A DNA stretch of 64,000 nucleotides from Agrostemma githago (Eukaryota; Streptophyta; Magnoliopsida; Caryophyllales; Caryophyllaceae): assembly GCA_958450325.1 (NCBI GenBank), contig OY288247.1:58221701-58285700 (forward strand). Reading direction: 5' to 3'. The translations under genes and the position numbers were made by a program. Positions within the stretch are counted from its first letter, which is position 1; each line of letters opens with the position of its first letter. This document shows, piece by piece, positions 46,433-59,000 of this stretch. The notes under the pieces were generated by a model. The model saw only the letters and a program-made list of their open reading frames with translations. It did not search any database and was not told the origin of the DNA.

Positions 46433-47245
46433 GTTCTGTTCTCTAATCAAAGTTTTGTAGTATCATTTTCTTCTTATATTTAGTATAATTTGGGGATTCG
46501 TTTTTTAATTTCACGAGTTTTGGAGGTTTCAGCAAAATTAGGGTTTGTTTACAATTTGGGGGTTTTTTCGTTTACTCGTGATTTTCAGGTTTAATTGCGA
46601 GTTTCTTGTTAAATTGGGGATCTTGGGGATTTGGTGTTTCATTGCGTGTTAATAATTTTTCGAACGTGGTAATATTGTTCGAAATTAATTTTTGGTGTTT
46701 ATTGATTTAATTTTTTGGTTTCCGTCTACTGATTGTAAAGAAACCTGGTGAAGAAAATTCGTTTCTGTCTACTGATTTAGTTTTTTGGTGTTTATTGATT
46801 TAACTTCATAGTATGAATGTATGTTTTTGATTACTCAAATATTAATCCAAAGTTTCAGTCTTAATGTGTTATAATCAAGAAATGATCATTCAAATGCGGT
46901 TTTTTTTAAAAATATTCTTGTTTCGATGTTGATTAAAATTCGACACAATGTACAATAATCTAGGGATATTGATTAAACGATGATGTTCGAACATAATGTC
47001 AACCAGCTTAAACTCCTCCTTTTCTCGATCTTCATCAATTCTCAGATCATAATGAGTCAATTCACAATTGATAATCTCAACTAAATTGATCAATTTCGAG
47101 TACTTTTGTTCATTCATACTACACTATCCGTCAATAATCTCCATTGGTTTGTCTTATAAGCTTATTGTTGTGTGTTTTATGTCATTTTTATGATGTTTAT
47201 GTGATATTGTGCTTTTTGTTCTTCATTGCATATGTGTTAACCGAG

Positions 47246-47368
47246 ATGTCGTCCAAAGGTCAAATTGTTGGAGTTGCGGAAAATAAACCGGTAGCGGAGG
47301 AAGATGTCGGTAATGTCCTTGTGGGACGAAGACTTGTGAAGCTGATTTCGAAGCTTAATGAAGCTTAA
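47246..47368 (+). CDS. Possible 40-residue ORF in E1
   Basis: MSSKGQIVGVAENKPVAEED followed by a short Val/Leu/Arg-rich end, stop TAA. Composition is more protein-like than nearby ORFs, and it follows the leader-like segment after a roughly 0.8-kb intron-like stretch. No family recognised. It could be a remnant exon of a captured gene or of the transposase. Confidence 0.3.
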   Translation: MSSKGQIVGVAENKPVAEEDVGNVLVGRRLVKLISKLNEA

Positions 47369-47389
47369 CGTCACTTTAATTGGTCAATA

Positions 47390-48720
47390 TATATAAAACT
47401 TCAGCTACCAACAAATGTAACTTCAACAATATTCAATTGGAACGAGGGTAAATTATAATTGACTTAGAGATAGTAATGGTGGAGAAATAATAGTATAACT
47501 TTAACTGCTACATTTGTAACTTCATCTCTATAACAACATAACTTTAATAAACATTTACTTTCGTACTGTTGTAAACATTCAACTGTATGTATTGAAACTT
47601 CAGTACATTTGTTTTATAACTTCAACTCAATGGTTTCAAAACTTCAGCATCCGTAACTCTAGATGTATGTAGAGGAACTTCAACTGTATTGATCTGTCAC
47701 TTCAATTGTTTCAGTTTGTAACTTCATTTTAATTGGTCAACATGCAACTTCAATTACTTTATAACGTCACTTTAACTGATAAATTTGTAACTTCATCTCC
47801 ATAACATTGGTAACTTCACATATATTGTAACTTCAGTTCATATGTTTTGTAACTTCAGATCATATATTGTAACTCCAGTCCATTTTTTGTAACTTTAATT
47901 CTAATCAGTTCATATATTTTTGTAACTTCAGTTTATAAATTATGTAACTTCAGTTCATATATTTTGTAACTTCAGATCATATATTGAAATTTCAGTCATG
48001 TTTTGTAACTTTATTTCGAATCAGTTCATATATTTCGTAACTTTAGTTGATACATTTTGTAACTTTAAATCATATTTTGTAACTTTAATATTTGTACATC
48101 TCACTCAAAACTGTACATATATAAAAAAAATTCTTCTCTTCATTACAATTGTCAAATGCTTGATCTGAGTAGTTAAAATCACAAACTCTCATCAGTCTCC
48201 TCCTTTGTGTCGGCATCATCAACAAATTGTGCAGTTTCATCTTTTGACGGTCGATGTTCTACAAAAGGGCTGCATCTTTTGACGGTGGATGTTCTACAAA
48301 AGGGTTAGAGCAATTTCTTTGTCTCCTCGACGTCATTGAATTGTTGCCCGACATGGTGTCAACTCTTCTTCAACAACCATACAATATTCACGCACTGAAC
48401 ACCCTCAGCAGCCTACAAAGCCTCTTACCACTGCACCGCCAAATTAATCTTCTCAAATAATTTATTTAGGCCACAAAATGTAACTTCAAATAATATGTTT
48501 CGTAACTTCAAAGTAAATTTTCAACAACTCTACAATACTCCAAACATCGAATATGGTGAATAAAAATTCCAGTTGAAATTGTACATTTTATAACTTTAGT
48601 TCACTTAATTTGTAACTTTAACATTATTTATTTAACACTTCAATCGACGTTCATGAATCTACGTGTATTTTAATTTCATTTATCACTTCAACTTACATTC
48701 ATGAATCTACAGGTGCCTGT
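47390..48720. repeat. Degenerate TAACTTCA interspersed motif array
   Basis: The motif (G/A)TAACTT(C/T)A occurs some 35 times at irregular 15-40 bp spacing on the plus strand, often followed by GTTCATATATTTT. It is not a regular tandem repeat. Confidence 0.75.
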
Positions 48721-49425
48721 AAACCTTAATCAATACTCTACTTGCATTTGTATCAACTTCAAATTCATATATTTCTTAACTTGAACAAAAATTAATATTT
48801 CATCGACTCACGATTTATAACTCATATTCCTATCTTCAATTTCAAATAAGATTAACAAACATCAATCAGATTCAAACCAGATTCAAAGATTAACATTTCA
48901 TTAAAAATTATCAAAAATTAATATTTGAGCAAATTAAAACCAGATTCCTAAAAAAAAATCCAAAACTTGAATTAAAGAGACACTTACCAAGAAACACTTC
49001 GTTTAACTGATGTTGTTCCATCTCAGATCAAAACTTCAATTAAAAAACAATCACACTCCGATTTACCGCACTCAAAAAATTCCATAAAAATCAAAGTAGT
49101 TTCTCTCAATGAAAGAATTGATTAACAAATCTATGCTCTGATTAAAGTAGTCAGATTGAATTGGTAGAGAAAATGACAATTAAATTGGGTAGGAGAGAGA
49201 GAAAAAAAATGACAACTGATTGAATTGTTCTATGACAATTAAAATGGGTGGGAGAGAGAGAGCGTCATTAATGTTGCCTAGGTATTTACTGAGGGTTTTA
49301 CTGCTTTAGAAGATTTAATTGTTTGAGGTTAGGAGTCCTAATAAATCTCAACCCTTCATCTCAACTCATCCAATGGATTAAAAAAGGACTTACGTAGTTA
49401 TAAAGAGGGGTGCCCTTATGTGAAC

Positions 49426-49491
<66 letters not shown>

Positions 49492-50214
49492 TTATTTTAT
49501 TAGAGAAGATTGTTCAATTGGGTCACACAATTTTTTTGGATGGTTGATTACTTTTCTATTAAACGTATATATGTACATTTTTCTGTTCAACAGCTGAGGT
49601 TAGTATTCATACCAACAAATATCCTACTCGTATAATTTTAAATTATGCTATCCCAGAAGTTGAAGAGTTTCACGCAAGGTATCTGTTTATTCCCTTTTTA
49701 CGTAAGGAAGTATATTATATGAAATAAAATGATCATTTATTTTTTTGTTTGGTAAGTGACTATTAATTGTTTACATTTAAATTTCGTATCGTAGAGCCCG
49801 TATGATAAAAGATGCAGCAAACTCCGGTATACAAACTGCCAAAGATAATGAGGGTTATGGTGCGCCAACTTTAGAACACGAGGCACAACAAATACAGCAG
49901 TCATTCCTGAGTTCCACTGGAAGTTCCTTGGAGAATGATAGTCAAGATGGTGGTGCAATGATTGATCAACTGTCAACCATCAAAAAGGCGACTCGGGTGT
50001 TCGGATAAAAAAGTTAAAACCATGTTGACTATTATTAATTAAGTGAAAAATAAACAACCGACATATTCCGCTATTAGTCGGTTTCACGAGGCTTGTGTTA
50101 TACATAGTTATTAAATAATAAAAAAGTACATGCAGTCCACATTTCAATGCGTGAATCTATCTTAAGTAATAAAACAGTCTTCATGATTTATATACGTTCA
50201 TATTTTTTGGAATA

Positions 50215-51325
50215 ATATTAATATATATATATATACACATACATACACACACATATAGATCTAGGATCCTTTGAGGCGCTCAACTCGCCGCACCCATTGA
50301 GGCACAATCTCAAGCATTTGATTAAAATCAAATTAAAGGCTAAGATAAAAAAAAAACTCATACATAACAAAAATTTCCCCAATTTTTTTTCCCGGGAAAA
50401 AATCAATATTTTTCAGGAAAAAAAAATTTCTGAATTTTGTTTCCGAAAAAAAAAGTTCGGATTTTTTTTTCAAAAAATTTATTTTTTTATTGGAAAAAAA
50501 ACACTTTTTTTTTCCGAAAAAATAAACACATTTTTTCCCCAAAAAGAACATTTTTTTTCCCAAAAGAAAAAAAATTCAATTTTTTTTTAATATTAAAATA
50601 AAATTGGTGTATATATAAACAATTTCAGTGTACATAATAACTGTTTTAGGGTATATAAAATTCTATTATATCAAATAATTAAGTACATATGACAATTATT
50701 TCAGTGTATATATGATGATTAATTGGTGTACATAGTAATCATTTGAGTGTATATAACAATAACTATTTTACTGTATATATTGAGTTCTTAAGTGTATATA
50801 TATGTACTGAGTTTAATAGCGTATATAATGAGTTTTTTAGTGTATATATAACAGTTATTTTGATTTATGTTCCATTGTTGATTAACTTATGTACATATTA
50901 ATTATTTGAGTGTATATAACAATTATTTTACTGTATGTATTGAGTTCTTAAGTGTATATATGCAGAGAGTTTAATAGCGTATATATTAAGTTTTTTTAGT
51001 GTATATAACAGTTATTTTGATGTATGTTCCATTGTTGATTAATTGGTGTACATAAAAAACTATTTGAGTGTATATATAACAATTATTTTACTGTATATAT
51101 ATTGAGTTCTTAAGTGTGTGTATATATATATATAGTGAGTTTAATAACGTATATAATGAGTTTTTTTAGTGTATATAACACTTATTTGGATGTATGTTCC
51201 ATCTTAATCTAATGGTCTAGATTGTGCCTCAATGGGTGTAAGGAGTTACCCTGCCTCTCCGGAACCCGCCTCTATACATACATACATACACACACACAGA
51301 CAAATATATATATATATATGGGTTC
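50215..51325. mobile_element. TIR element E2 with microsatellite ends
   Basis: ACCCATTGAGGCACAATCT at about 50292 is matched by its exact inverse near 51212-51230, with further inverse similarity on both sides. TA/CA runs border both ends. The interior begins with A- and T-homopolymer-rich sequence (50345-50590) and then three tandem copies of a roughly 155-bp unit (50728-51200) containing GTGTATATAACA and TTGAGTTCTTAAGTGTATAT. No ORF. Confidence 0.65.
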
Positions 51326-51579
51326 TTATGAGTCCCTCTCATATATATTGAGTCCCTAAGTCCTCATCTCATCCATTGAATGAGAGAAGGATGGACAAGA
51401 TTCATCCTAATGATTTGCATTTTATTTTTTAAAAAAGGAGATACTGCTTCTTAAAATAACTCCCATAATTTTAGGAAACAATATATCACGTTCGTTCATT
51501 CATTCACATTATCACGTTCATCATAATCAAAGCTAAAAAAAATACGCTTCCCATCAATCTGTGCTCGACATCCCGTTCT

Positions 51580-51643
51580 ATGTATTCAATGATCGCGACA
51601 TTTTCATCAACTGTCGATAAGCAAATCGTAGAGTACAACAATG
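51580..51643 (+). pseudogene. First-exon remnant of E3 transposase-like gene
   Basis: MYSMIATFSSTVDKQIVEYN, matching an exon of E4 (60954-61017, minus) at most positions, including M-x-S-M, SSTVD.Q and EYNNG. Conservation of peptide between two insertions argues it was coding. A second, shorter version (MADMKIVEYTDG then GTGAGT) lies at 51820-51853. Confidence 0.5.
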
Positions 51644-52720
51644 GCGTGTTTTCGATATTGCTTACAGATTTTTTTGTCAATTTTATTCATTTCATTTCAT
51701 CACATTCAATCATTCATCTTCTTTTTCGCGCGGCTGCAACTTACGTTCAATCAACCCACTCAATAACACGTTCAATCATTCATCTTCTTCCTCGTGACAC
51801 TGAAATTTCTCATTTGATGGCGGATATGAAAATCGTTGAATATACAGACGGTGAGTATTTGGTTTCTAATTTATATTGGAAACGTCATGTAAGTCTTTAG
51901 GATGCTCCATATTATTAGATTTTAAGTTTACAGTATGGAAACTGCATATTATTGAAGGTCTAATCATTATATGAATTTTACGCATGAACAAATATATAGA
52001 GATATTGTAATGCACATAATGTGTTACTTTAATATACACAATCTGTTATTTTAATGGCTAACCCATGTTATTTTAATGCACATAATGTTAATTGAATCTC
52101 GTGTTACTTTAACGCACTTCATCAGTTATTTTAGTTCTTTTCATTTGTTACTGTAATCCATTGGAGTGCAAAAAGGATTTAGAATACCGCCATATAAAAA
52201 AAGAAAAAAGAAAAAAGAAAGATATTGCTTCCTATAATTACGGGATGTGATTGACTTCAAAATAGGAAACAATATCAAAGAGTATCGCCCTCATCCAAAG
52301 AAAGATACTGCATCATACTCTCATTCATCACTTTGAACCATCTTCAATCAAAGCATACACGTTCAATCAACACACTGAATAACACGTTTATGGTATGGAA
52401 ACTGCATATTATTACATTTATGATCATTATATGAATTTTTTGCACTAACCTATACCTGGTGTTATTTAAATGAACATTATCTGTTACTTTAATTCAGACT
52501 ATATGTTACTTTAATGTCTGACCTCTGTTACTTTATACCTGGTGTATAAGCATTCTCTATTAATTGAATCCAGTGTTATTTCAATGCACTTCATCTGTTA
52601 CTTTAATCCATATTTCAAGTTCTGATTGTTTCTTTTTCGTCACGTTTATTGGCACTGTTATTATTTTACAATAGACGCAAAAGCACATGAATGGTGTAGA
52701 GATGTGGGTGAGAGTTTCCT

Positions 52721-52820
52721 CCATACATAGGACAGATCTTCAAGGACGTGGATGAGTCACTAAAATTCTATAAAATCTACGCATTGGCTGTGGATTCGAT
52801 GTGAGGAGGTACACAACGAT
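52721..52820 (+). pseudogene. FAR1 DNA-binding domain remnant
   Basis: PYIGQIFKDVDESLKFYKIY then, after a one-base shift near 52791, GFDVRRYT. This matches the FAR1 domain pattern of Pro-x-x-Gly-x-x-Phe, Phe-Tyr-x-x-Tyr-Ala and Gly-Phe-x-Val-Arg, found in FAR1/FHY3 and Mutator-like transposases. Only the N-terminal part remains; it ties the E3/E4 family to Mutator-like elements. Confidence 0.6.
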
Positions 52821-53348
52821 ATGAGTAACAGGTGTGAAACATTGGAATTGTAATGAAGTTGATTCAGTTGGAACTCATGTACCAATTTTTGTCTTGGAGT
52901 ATCCTTAATAAAATTCTTTTGGTTAATTGGAACATACAACTCTTGTGTTTGCAAGAGACTATTATGCAACGGAACAGATTTTACGAGTTAGACACAGGTC
53001 ATGAATTACACATTGTATGAGTCAAAGTAACACAATCTATGAGTTAAAATAAAAATTATGATGCGTCAAAACGGAGAGTAAGTTATGCGGGAGGATTTGT
53101 GAATTGAAATTTTTTTTTTGAAGAAATGTGTTGTGTGAGAGAAAGAAGGTTAGTGAAAATAAATTAATAGAAGAGAGAAGATTTGAGTAGTTAATTAGAG
53201 AGAAGAGAGAGAAAATGAAATATTTATAAAGACTTTGTCAGTTATTTCCTTAATTGACAAAACAAATTATAATTATTCATCTATCTCTTATTTAAGGGTG
53301 GAGATGAGAACTCACGGACTCAATTATGATAAGTGGACTTGTCTGATC

Positions 53349-53349
53349 T

Positions 53350-53415
<66 letters not shown>
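53349..53415. repeat. TA microsatellite
   Basis: Uninterrupted TA repeat of about 67 bp between E3 and the small Helitron. Confidence 0.97.
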
Positions 53416-53418
<3 letters not shown>

Positions 53419-56400
53419 TCTTTATATTAAAGCAAGGACCAAAAATCCTTAGGTGGCACTCTTCTTTATCCCCCATTTGAGAATAAGTCACTTTTTTCAA
53501 GTTTTGTTTTCAATTAGTTTAAGGAGTGTATTAAGAGGGTATTAGGAGTGTATAATTCAATTGAATTCCTGCAATTAATGCTCACGTAGAACAGAGCAAC
53601 ATTGAAATCAATCAATAAATTAGTATTTAGGAGTGTGTAATTCAAATGAACATCAACAATTAATGAAGTGCAGCAAATGAGAGTTGGGTAATCACCAATT
53701 GACCCTCGAAAACTCATTCCTCCCTTCATCATCTCACTCAAAATAATTAAATAAAAAACTAAGCTAAAATCGACTTTGGGTGCAAGTAATATGTACATTG
53801 AAAATTACATTGCTCATTGAGAAGGGACGCATTAACCCTCATATGCATTAACTCTATTATGCAATTACAAAGACATTGAAAATACTCATATCAATCCTTT
53901 GATTTATCTATGTTTTTAATGCTCTCATCTTATTTGAATCCTTATATATATACTTCAATTCATCATGCAATTGTCTTCATCTTCATTTATTCTGCACAAT
54001 TCGGACTGTGTAGCTAGGTGTTGGAACATGTTTATCTATGCAATTCTCATCTTATATCAATCTTTATATGTTTTTAATCCTTTGATTCTCATGTTTTGCA
54101 GGTGTTGGAACAATCCATACAAACATAGCATCTGTCCACGATATTGATGTCCAAGAAGCCAAGAACAACTTGATGTACCTTCATCTGTAACAACCAACCA
54201 TTATTTCTGAAGGTTATAATTTAAAATTTTATGTTTGTAACCCAAATTTTGGCAGATTGGTCAGTAAACACTAATGTATAGTCAAAATTCAATTATCAAC
54301 TGTCACTGATTACTTCAATTTATTATTTAATAAAAATCTATGATACTAAAATCAACATGAATACAAAGTTGTGTAGTTGCTCCCCCTCAAATCGTGTATT
54401 AACATTGCAAGTGGAAGATGTTACTCCAATATATCAGCTTTTGATAAATCAATAATTTGCATAACAACATTGCATATGAAAAAAGTCAATTTTTTCACAC
54501 CTGAAATATTTGGATAATTGCAGATCAGAGATTCACAATTCATCATGGACCGATGATGTTGGTGTTCAACGACTTTTTAGCTTGATTTGGGGAAGAACTT
54601 TGAAAATTAAATTTTAGTGTAATATTTGGGTACTCTATTATTACCATTTTGTTTTACAATTTTAAATCCACTTAAAGTTACAACTTAACCGAAAAGCATG
54701 TTCATCAACTTTCTTAATTTATCTGAGAACAATGCTTCTATTGCCATTTTTGTTTATAAGATCACAATGTAAAGTATTTCGATCAAAGTAATAACCAATT
54801 CATCATAAATCAAAGTATGAACATCAACAAACAATTAAAACTCAAAATCTTTAACTGAAATCAACAAGCATTTACTTAATAACAATAGATCTTTATTACC
54901 TTCACCCATTTTCGATCTAATCCGCTCCTTTTCCCACATTCTTCAAGAACACTAAATCGATGCAATTACTTGAAAAGTATTTACCCATAAACTTGATTTC
55001 AACAGTCATGGTAGAGTCGATTTAATGGTTTGTGTTTGTTTCATGATCAATCGTGTATTGATATTGATTAACCCAAATTTGGGAATTAGGGTTCTCCTCC
55101 CCCTTTTCCAGGTTTAAGTATTTGTTTATTTTTCAGTTTGTGTTTATGTCTTGAATATCCCGTCATATATTTGGATTTTGGTCCACCGTTTATTACTCCG
55201 TACATATTTACCGTTAACATAGAGCCCCGTATGACAATAAAACAGTATAATCCCGTGAACTTTTACGGGGTGGAAATGTAGAACAATCCGCTTTGTTGCT
55301 CTTGGATCAGGTCAACCGCTAATTTAAATGAAGTAGTACCAAGTTATTAAAAAACTCCCTCCGTTTTTTTATTTTAGTAATACTCCCTCCGTTTTTTAAT
55401 TTTTTGTCTCTTTTCAATATAATACTCCTCGCATATAATCATCAAATGAGGCTAAAGATTACCGTGAGAACGTGCAACATGGCTGTGACTCTATCAGTTA
55501 GGTTTTCTATTTCGTTTGATAAAGATTACCGCTTTCTGGGATAATTTCTTACCCCTTGCAACATAACTGTGACTCTATCAGTTATGTCGATTAAGTTGAC
55601 ACCGTCTTAAGCAAGTACGGAGTACATCACATTCCAATTTTATAAATTCTCATGAGACGATCTTATAATACGATTATCGTGAGACTTCTCACATGAGAGA
55701 CACGTATTATCGGTTACACATTATGATTATCGTGACACCTCTCACATGGGAGAAAGTTATTAAAATAATAAAATACTCCCTTCGTGAGAGGTCTCACCAT
55801 AATCGTATTGTGAGATCGTCTTATTACATGAGACTATTTGTTTCAATTATTATGTTTAACACAAAAACTAATAGTATGAGACTATTACCATGAGTCGAAT
55901 TGTCAAATACAGATTACTCGCATACCATTAAAAACTTTTGTTTGTTATTAATTTTTTATTATAAATACAATTTTATTCTTAATTTCTTAATCATTTATTA
56001 AAATATCGTTGAACACTGTGATTATCATATGCGTCAATATTCACTTCTTTTACATTAATTTTAAACCAATATCGTCTTTCTGTTCACCCTCATATGGATT
56101 GTGATTTGTCTTTTGGATAAAAAAAATGTTTCAACCCCATGATTTTTCACGGGTATCATACTAATAAAAAAAATGTAGCAACCCCGTGAATTTTCACAGG
56201 TATCATAGTACTTAAATGTATTCTACATTGTTCGGTCCGTACATCTATTACGCGTATGGATGATCACATTTTTTCGCATAATTGAAGACCAATCTTGCTT
56301 TCCTTCATTATTGAAATTTTTCACGGGTATCATACTATTAACACGCGTATGGATGATCACATTTTTCCGCATAATTGAAGATCAATCTTGCCTTACTTTA

Positions 56401-56459
56401 TTTGGAAACATCAATTAAAGAACCACAACCCGTGAAATTTTTCACGGGCATAACACTAG
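53416..56459 (+). mobile_element. Non-autonomous Helitron, 3.04 kb
   Basis: The 5' end reads TCTTCTTTATATTAAAGCAA directly after an A, the usual plant Helitron start. The 3' end has a hairpin, CCCGTGAAA/TTTCACGGG (56429-56448), then 7 bases and CTAG, followed by T. Insertion is thus between A and T of the TA tract, without target duplication, as Helitrons do. There is no Rep or helicase. One open exon-like piece at 54102-54190 (GTIHTNIASVHDIDVQEAKN) may be a captured fragment. CTCCCTCCG MITE-type ends occur at about 55354 and 55384. Confidence 0.85.
56139..56459 (+). repeat. Serial copies of the Helitron 3' hairpin
   Basis: Hairpin or half-hairpin copies of the type CCCCGTGAATTTTCAC(A/G)GG followed by TATCATA occur at about 56142, 56181, 56316 and the terminal 56429; a looser one lies at 55252. 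The one at 56142 is followed by CATACTAAT, itself a CTRR-T end. Confidence 0.75.
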
Positions 56460-58030
56460 TATATATATATATAAAGCAATCTGTGGTTTATACGGTGATT
56501 TTAAAAAATTAATAATAACAATTACCGGCCACGAGAAATGCATTCCCAATTCCAACCAGGAACGAGTAATTCTCCACCATCAATCGCTAACAGCCTATCT
56601 AGATTGAAAATGAAAGCATTAATTAAGTAAGAATCCCGGTGGATTGTTTGATTGAAAATTAGAGTAGATGATTAAATTTTGGGGGAATTGTTTGATAAAG
56701 GTTTGAGTGTCTGCTAGTGGGAGGTGTTTTGCCTTTTGTAATTTTTTTTCCTGTTTTTTTACCCTTAAAAATTATTACCCGATCTAAATCAGGTATTTTA
56801 ATTTTGTGTTGTTAGATAATATGAACCAACCATGAATTGTGGTTTTTAGCCATATAATATAAACATTGATATTATCGGTTTTGATAGCTATGTACATGTT
56901 TTGATTTTCTCACAATATGATTATTGAGTAACCTCTCATATATCTGCGAGTAAGTTATTAAAATAATACATTTTTAGATACTTTGTTCATTTTTTTTCCT
57001 TACCTCAACCACCATCTAATAATACTTTTTTTAGGGGACCAACCACTAATATTTCTTTTAAAATTTATAAAGATAATAAATTGGTGTTTAGTGCTTTTGT
57101 TTTAATCTCTGTCAATTTCTATTTAACCTTAACTGCAGTAAGATACGATTCACATGTATTCATGGCAAATAATTATAAATAAAAATCAAAAGGAGTAACG
57201 TTTACTAAGAATCCAATTTTATATAATAAGGAGATATTAATCATAAAATACACACTTATAAACTCCAGTGCAGTGTGGACACTCTAGTCACTCACCTTTA
57301 ACATCAGAAAATATACGATTCAAAGATGGAGAATAATTTCTTCCGTAACTAGGAACATTGAACAGGAGAATGATCAAATGGATTTGAATTATTTCAGCCC
57401 AAATGGTGGACTACCGACAACAAATAATGTTAATCCGACCCCAACACGATCATAATGAGACAACCATTCACGATGAATTGTCCTCAAGTGATGATGACTT
57501 AACTGATAATGATTACATAGGTATTTAGTGCGGACCATCACGAGCCCACATGCAAACAATATTTATAACACCGGCTAATCACAAAACAAATTAATGCAGT
57601 AGTGGTAGGGCGGGATCGATCCAAGGTATGAACGCTAAAGCTAATGAGTGTAAGTCTACTAGTGATTGAGATCTTTTTAAGGGGGGTTTGAGTTGGGACT
57701 AGACTAATGATGCGATTAATGACAAGAAGTAATAAATAAGGAAAAAGCATTAGGCGGAGTCGGGGATTCAAAAATTAGGTTTTACAAATCAAGGGATTAC
57801 GGGGTCGGTCACAAGGATGATAAAGGGAGAAAGCCACCTTTTGATTTCTTCACCCAACTTAGCAAAATCCCGCTTTCGCGACGAAAATGATAAGTCTCAA
57901 GTCAAGGTAACTCCTACCCCGAGTTTTCCCATATTGATAACAGTGAGTCAAGGTCGATCTAGTTTGCCAAACTAAGTCAACAAAGATACAAAAACCTTGA
58001 ACAAGATTGATCAACAAATATGCAACCGAT
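56460..58030. other. Unassigned AT-rich sequence
   Basis: No gene, TIR or LTR recognised. 57540-57830 is less AT-rich and contains GTAGTGGTAGGGCGGGATCGA, reminiscent of old LTR-element debris, but I cannot place it. Confidence 0.4.
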
Positions 58031-58428
58031 TGTAGATACCCGCATTTTGCCTACTAGTGTCTATAGCAGTTTCCGACAAAACACCCGATGATGATCGGAC
58101 GTAAACGTGCTTTAATGCGCTCGAATATGGGCTAAAAATTGATAGTATCTGGCATGGGCGTTTAGCGGAGTACAAATCTCACAACACTAACCTCAAATTC
58201 AGGCCCAGTGGGTCGTTTTCAATAAAATAAGACTAATTTGAGCCAAAATCGTCACCGGAAATAAAACCGTCTTTCAGCGACCGAGTCAAAACCCAGTCAA
58301 AGTCGAATCCTGAGATGAAACCAGCCATGCATGTGTCTAAATACAACGTCAAATCAGCCAAGTCAAAGCAAATCAAATCCCAACTTATCATAACAAATCC
58401 GGGTCCTTTCACACCCGGTTTGACCCAC

Positions 58429-58536
58429 TCGATCGAGTGGCTTAGGCCTACTCGATCGAGTATGCCTGCAAACCGGTCAGACCTCCTCCGAACCAGGCAC
58501 TCAATCGAGTGCACTTACACCACTCGATCGAGTGAC
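58429..58536. repeat. Cluster of CTCGATCGAG palindromes
   Basis: CACTCGATCGAGTG and close variants occur four times here, just upstream of the LTR TATA box, and twice more at 61988 and 62039. Element 1 has ACTCGGT-type motifs in the same place. Confidence 0.8.
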
Positions 58537-58551
58537 CCTGACCGGGATGAG

Positions 58552-58561
58552 TTCTATATAT
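58552..58561 (+). promoter_or_regulatory. TATA box of element 3 LTR
   Basis: GTTCTATATATACTCCCCC, followed by a C/A/T-rich leader, corresponds in position to the TATA box of element 1. Confidence 0.65.
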
Positions 58562-58943
58562 ACTCCCCCATATTCATTCATTCACTACCACTTTTTCACC
58601 CATCACATTTACAACTTTTACACAACTTATCACCCTACACATTTCATACCACATTCACACTACATTCATTCAATCATCCATCTTTTATACACAATACATC
58701 ATTCAACCCTTACAACTTTGAACTTGGCTTCAAACTCACACACACATACACATATGATCAATCCCGAGATCAAAACTCGTCAAATCCTCCCCCAATCATA
58801 CACACTATAACTTCCCTACATATCTCGATGCTCCCGTGCCTAAGCCACTACTAGACGAGCCCGTTTCTGAGAGACTAAAGCATGTAGGTTGAAGGTGTAA
58901 ATTCAAATCCCGATTTATCTTCTTCTTCCCTCTCTTTCTCGTC

Positions 58944-58945
<2 letters not shown>

Positions 58946-59000
<55 letters not shown>

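Larger units (their letters stand above)
45982..49490. mobile_element. TIR element E1 with TA/GA microsatellite ends
   Basis: Left end is a TA run then a GA run, followed by AAAGGATCATATAAGTCTC; the right end inverts to TA, GA, then GGTTCACATAAGG. Both sides then have A(A/C)(G/T)TCC and a CCATTgGAT-type segment, so long imperfect inverted repeats. Inside, 47390-48720 is filled with a degenerate TAACTTCA(G/A) motif. It sits within RPA-like fragment C. Superfamily is inferred as Mutator-like from resemblance to E3. Confidence 0.6.
45671..50008 (+). pseudogene. RPA70-like fragment C (DBD-B and tail), split by a transposon
   Basis: Four exon remnants on the plus strand: 45671-45736 (DVVGKLKSKGPTKMFKG), 45841-45953 (VLSCDVWADYRDQF, EPIILETFTN), 49594-49678 (AEVSIHTNKY, AIPEVEEFHA) and 49795-50008 (tail ending KKATRVFG, TAA). 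These match the order and splice phase of the DBD-B exons of A1 and B: the third corresponds to their 82-nt exon. A run of seven A at 45843-45849 seems to shift the frame, and the second exon lacks a clean donor. The 3.5-kb element at 45982-49490 lies in what should be one short intron. No DBD-A exons are seen upstream, so the copy is 5'-truncated. Confidence 0.72.
51317..53350 (+). mobile_element. TIR element E3 with FAR1-domain remnant (Mutator-like)
   Basis: The left end (GAGTCCCTAAGTCCTCATCT at about 51347) is near-identical to the inverse of the right end of E4, and its own right end inverts to a similar GAGTCC.T.AGT.CTCATCTC. Long TA runs follow. Inside are two ATG exons ending at GT-type donors (51580-51643; 51820-51850) and a FAR1-type remnant at 52721. 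TGTTA(C/T)TTTAAT motifs are scattered at 52020-52610. Confidence 0.65.

Noticed and set aside
53235..53480. ORF containing a long Ile-Tyr run
   Set aside because: Translation of the TA microsatellite.
58315..58854. 179-codon ORF in the element 3 LTR
   Set aside because: It spans the TATA box and leader, is low-complexity (His, Thr, Ser-rich) and has no counterpart in the element 1 LTR.
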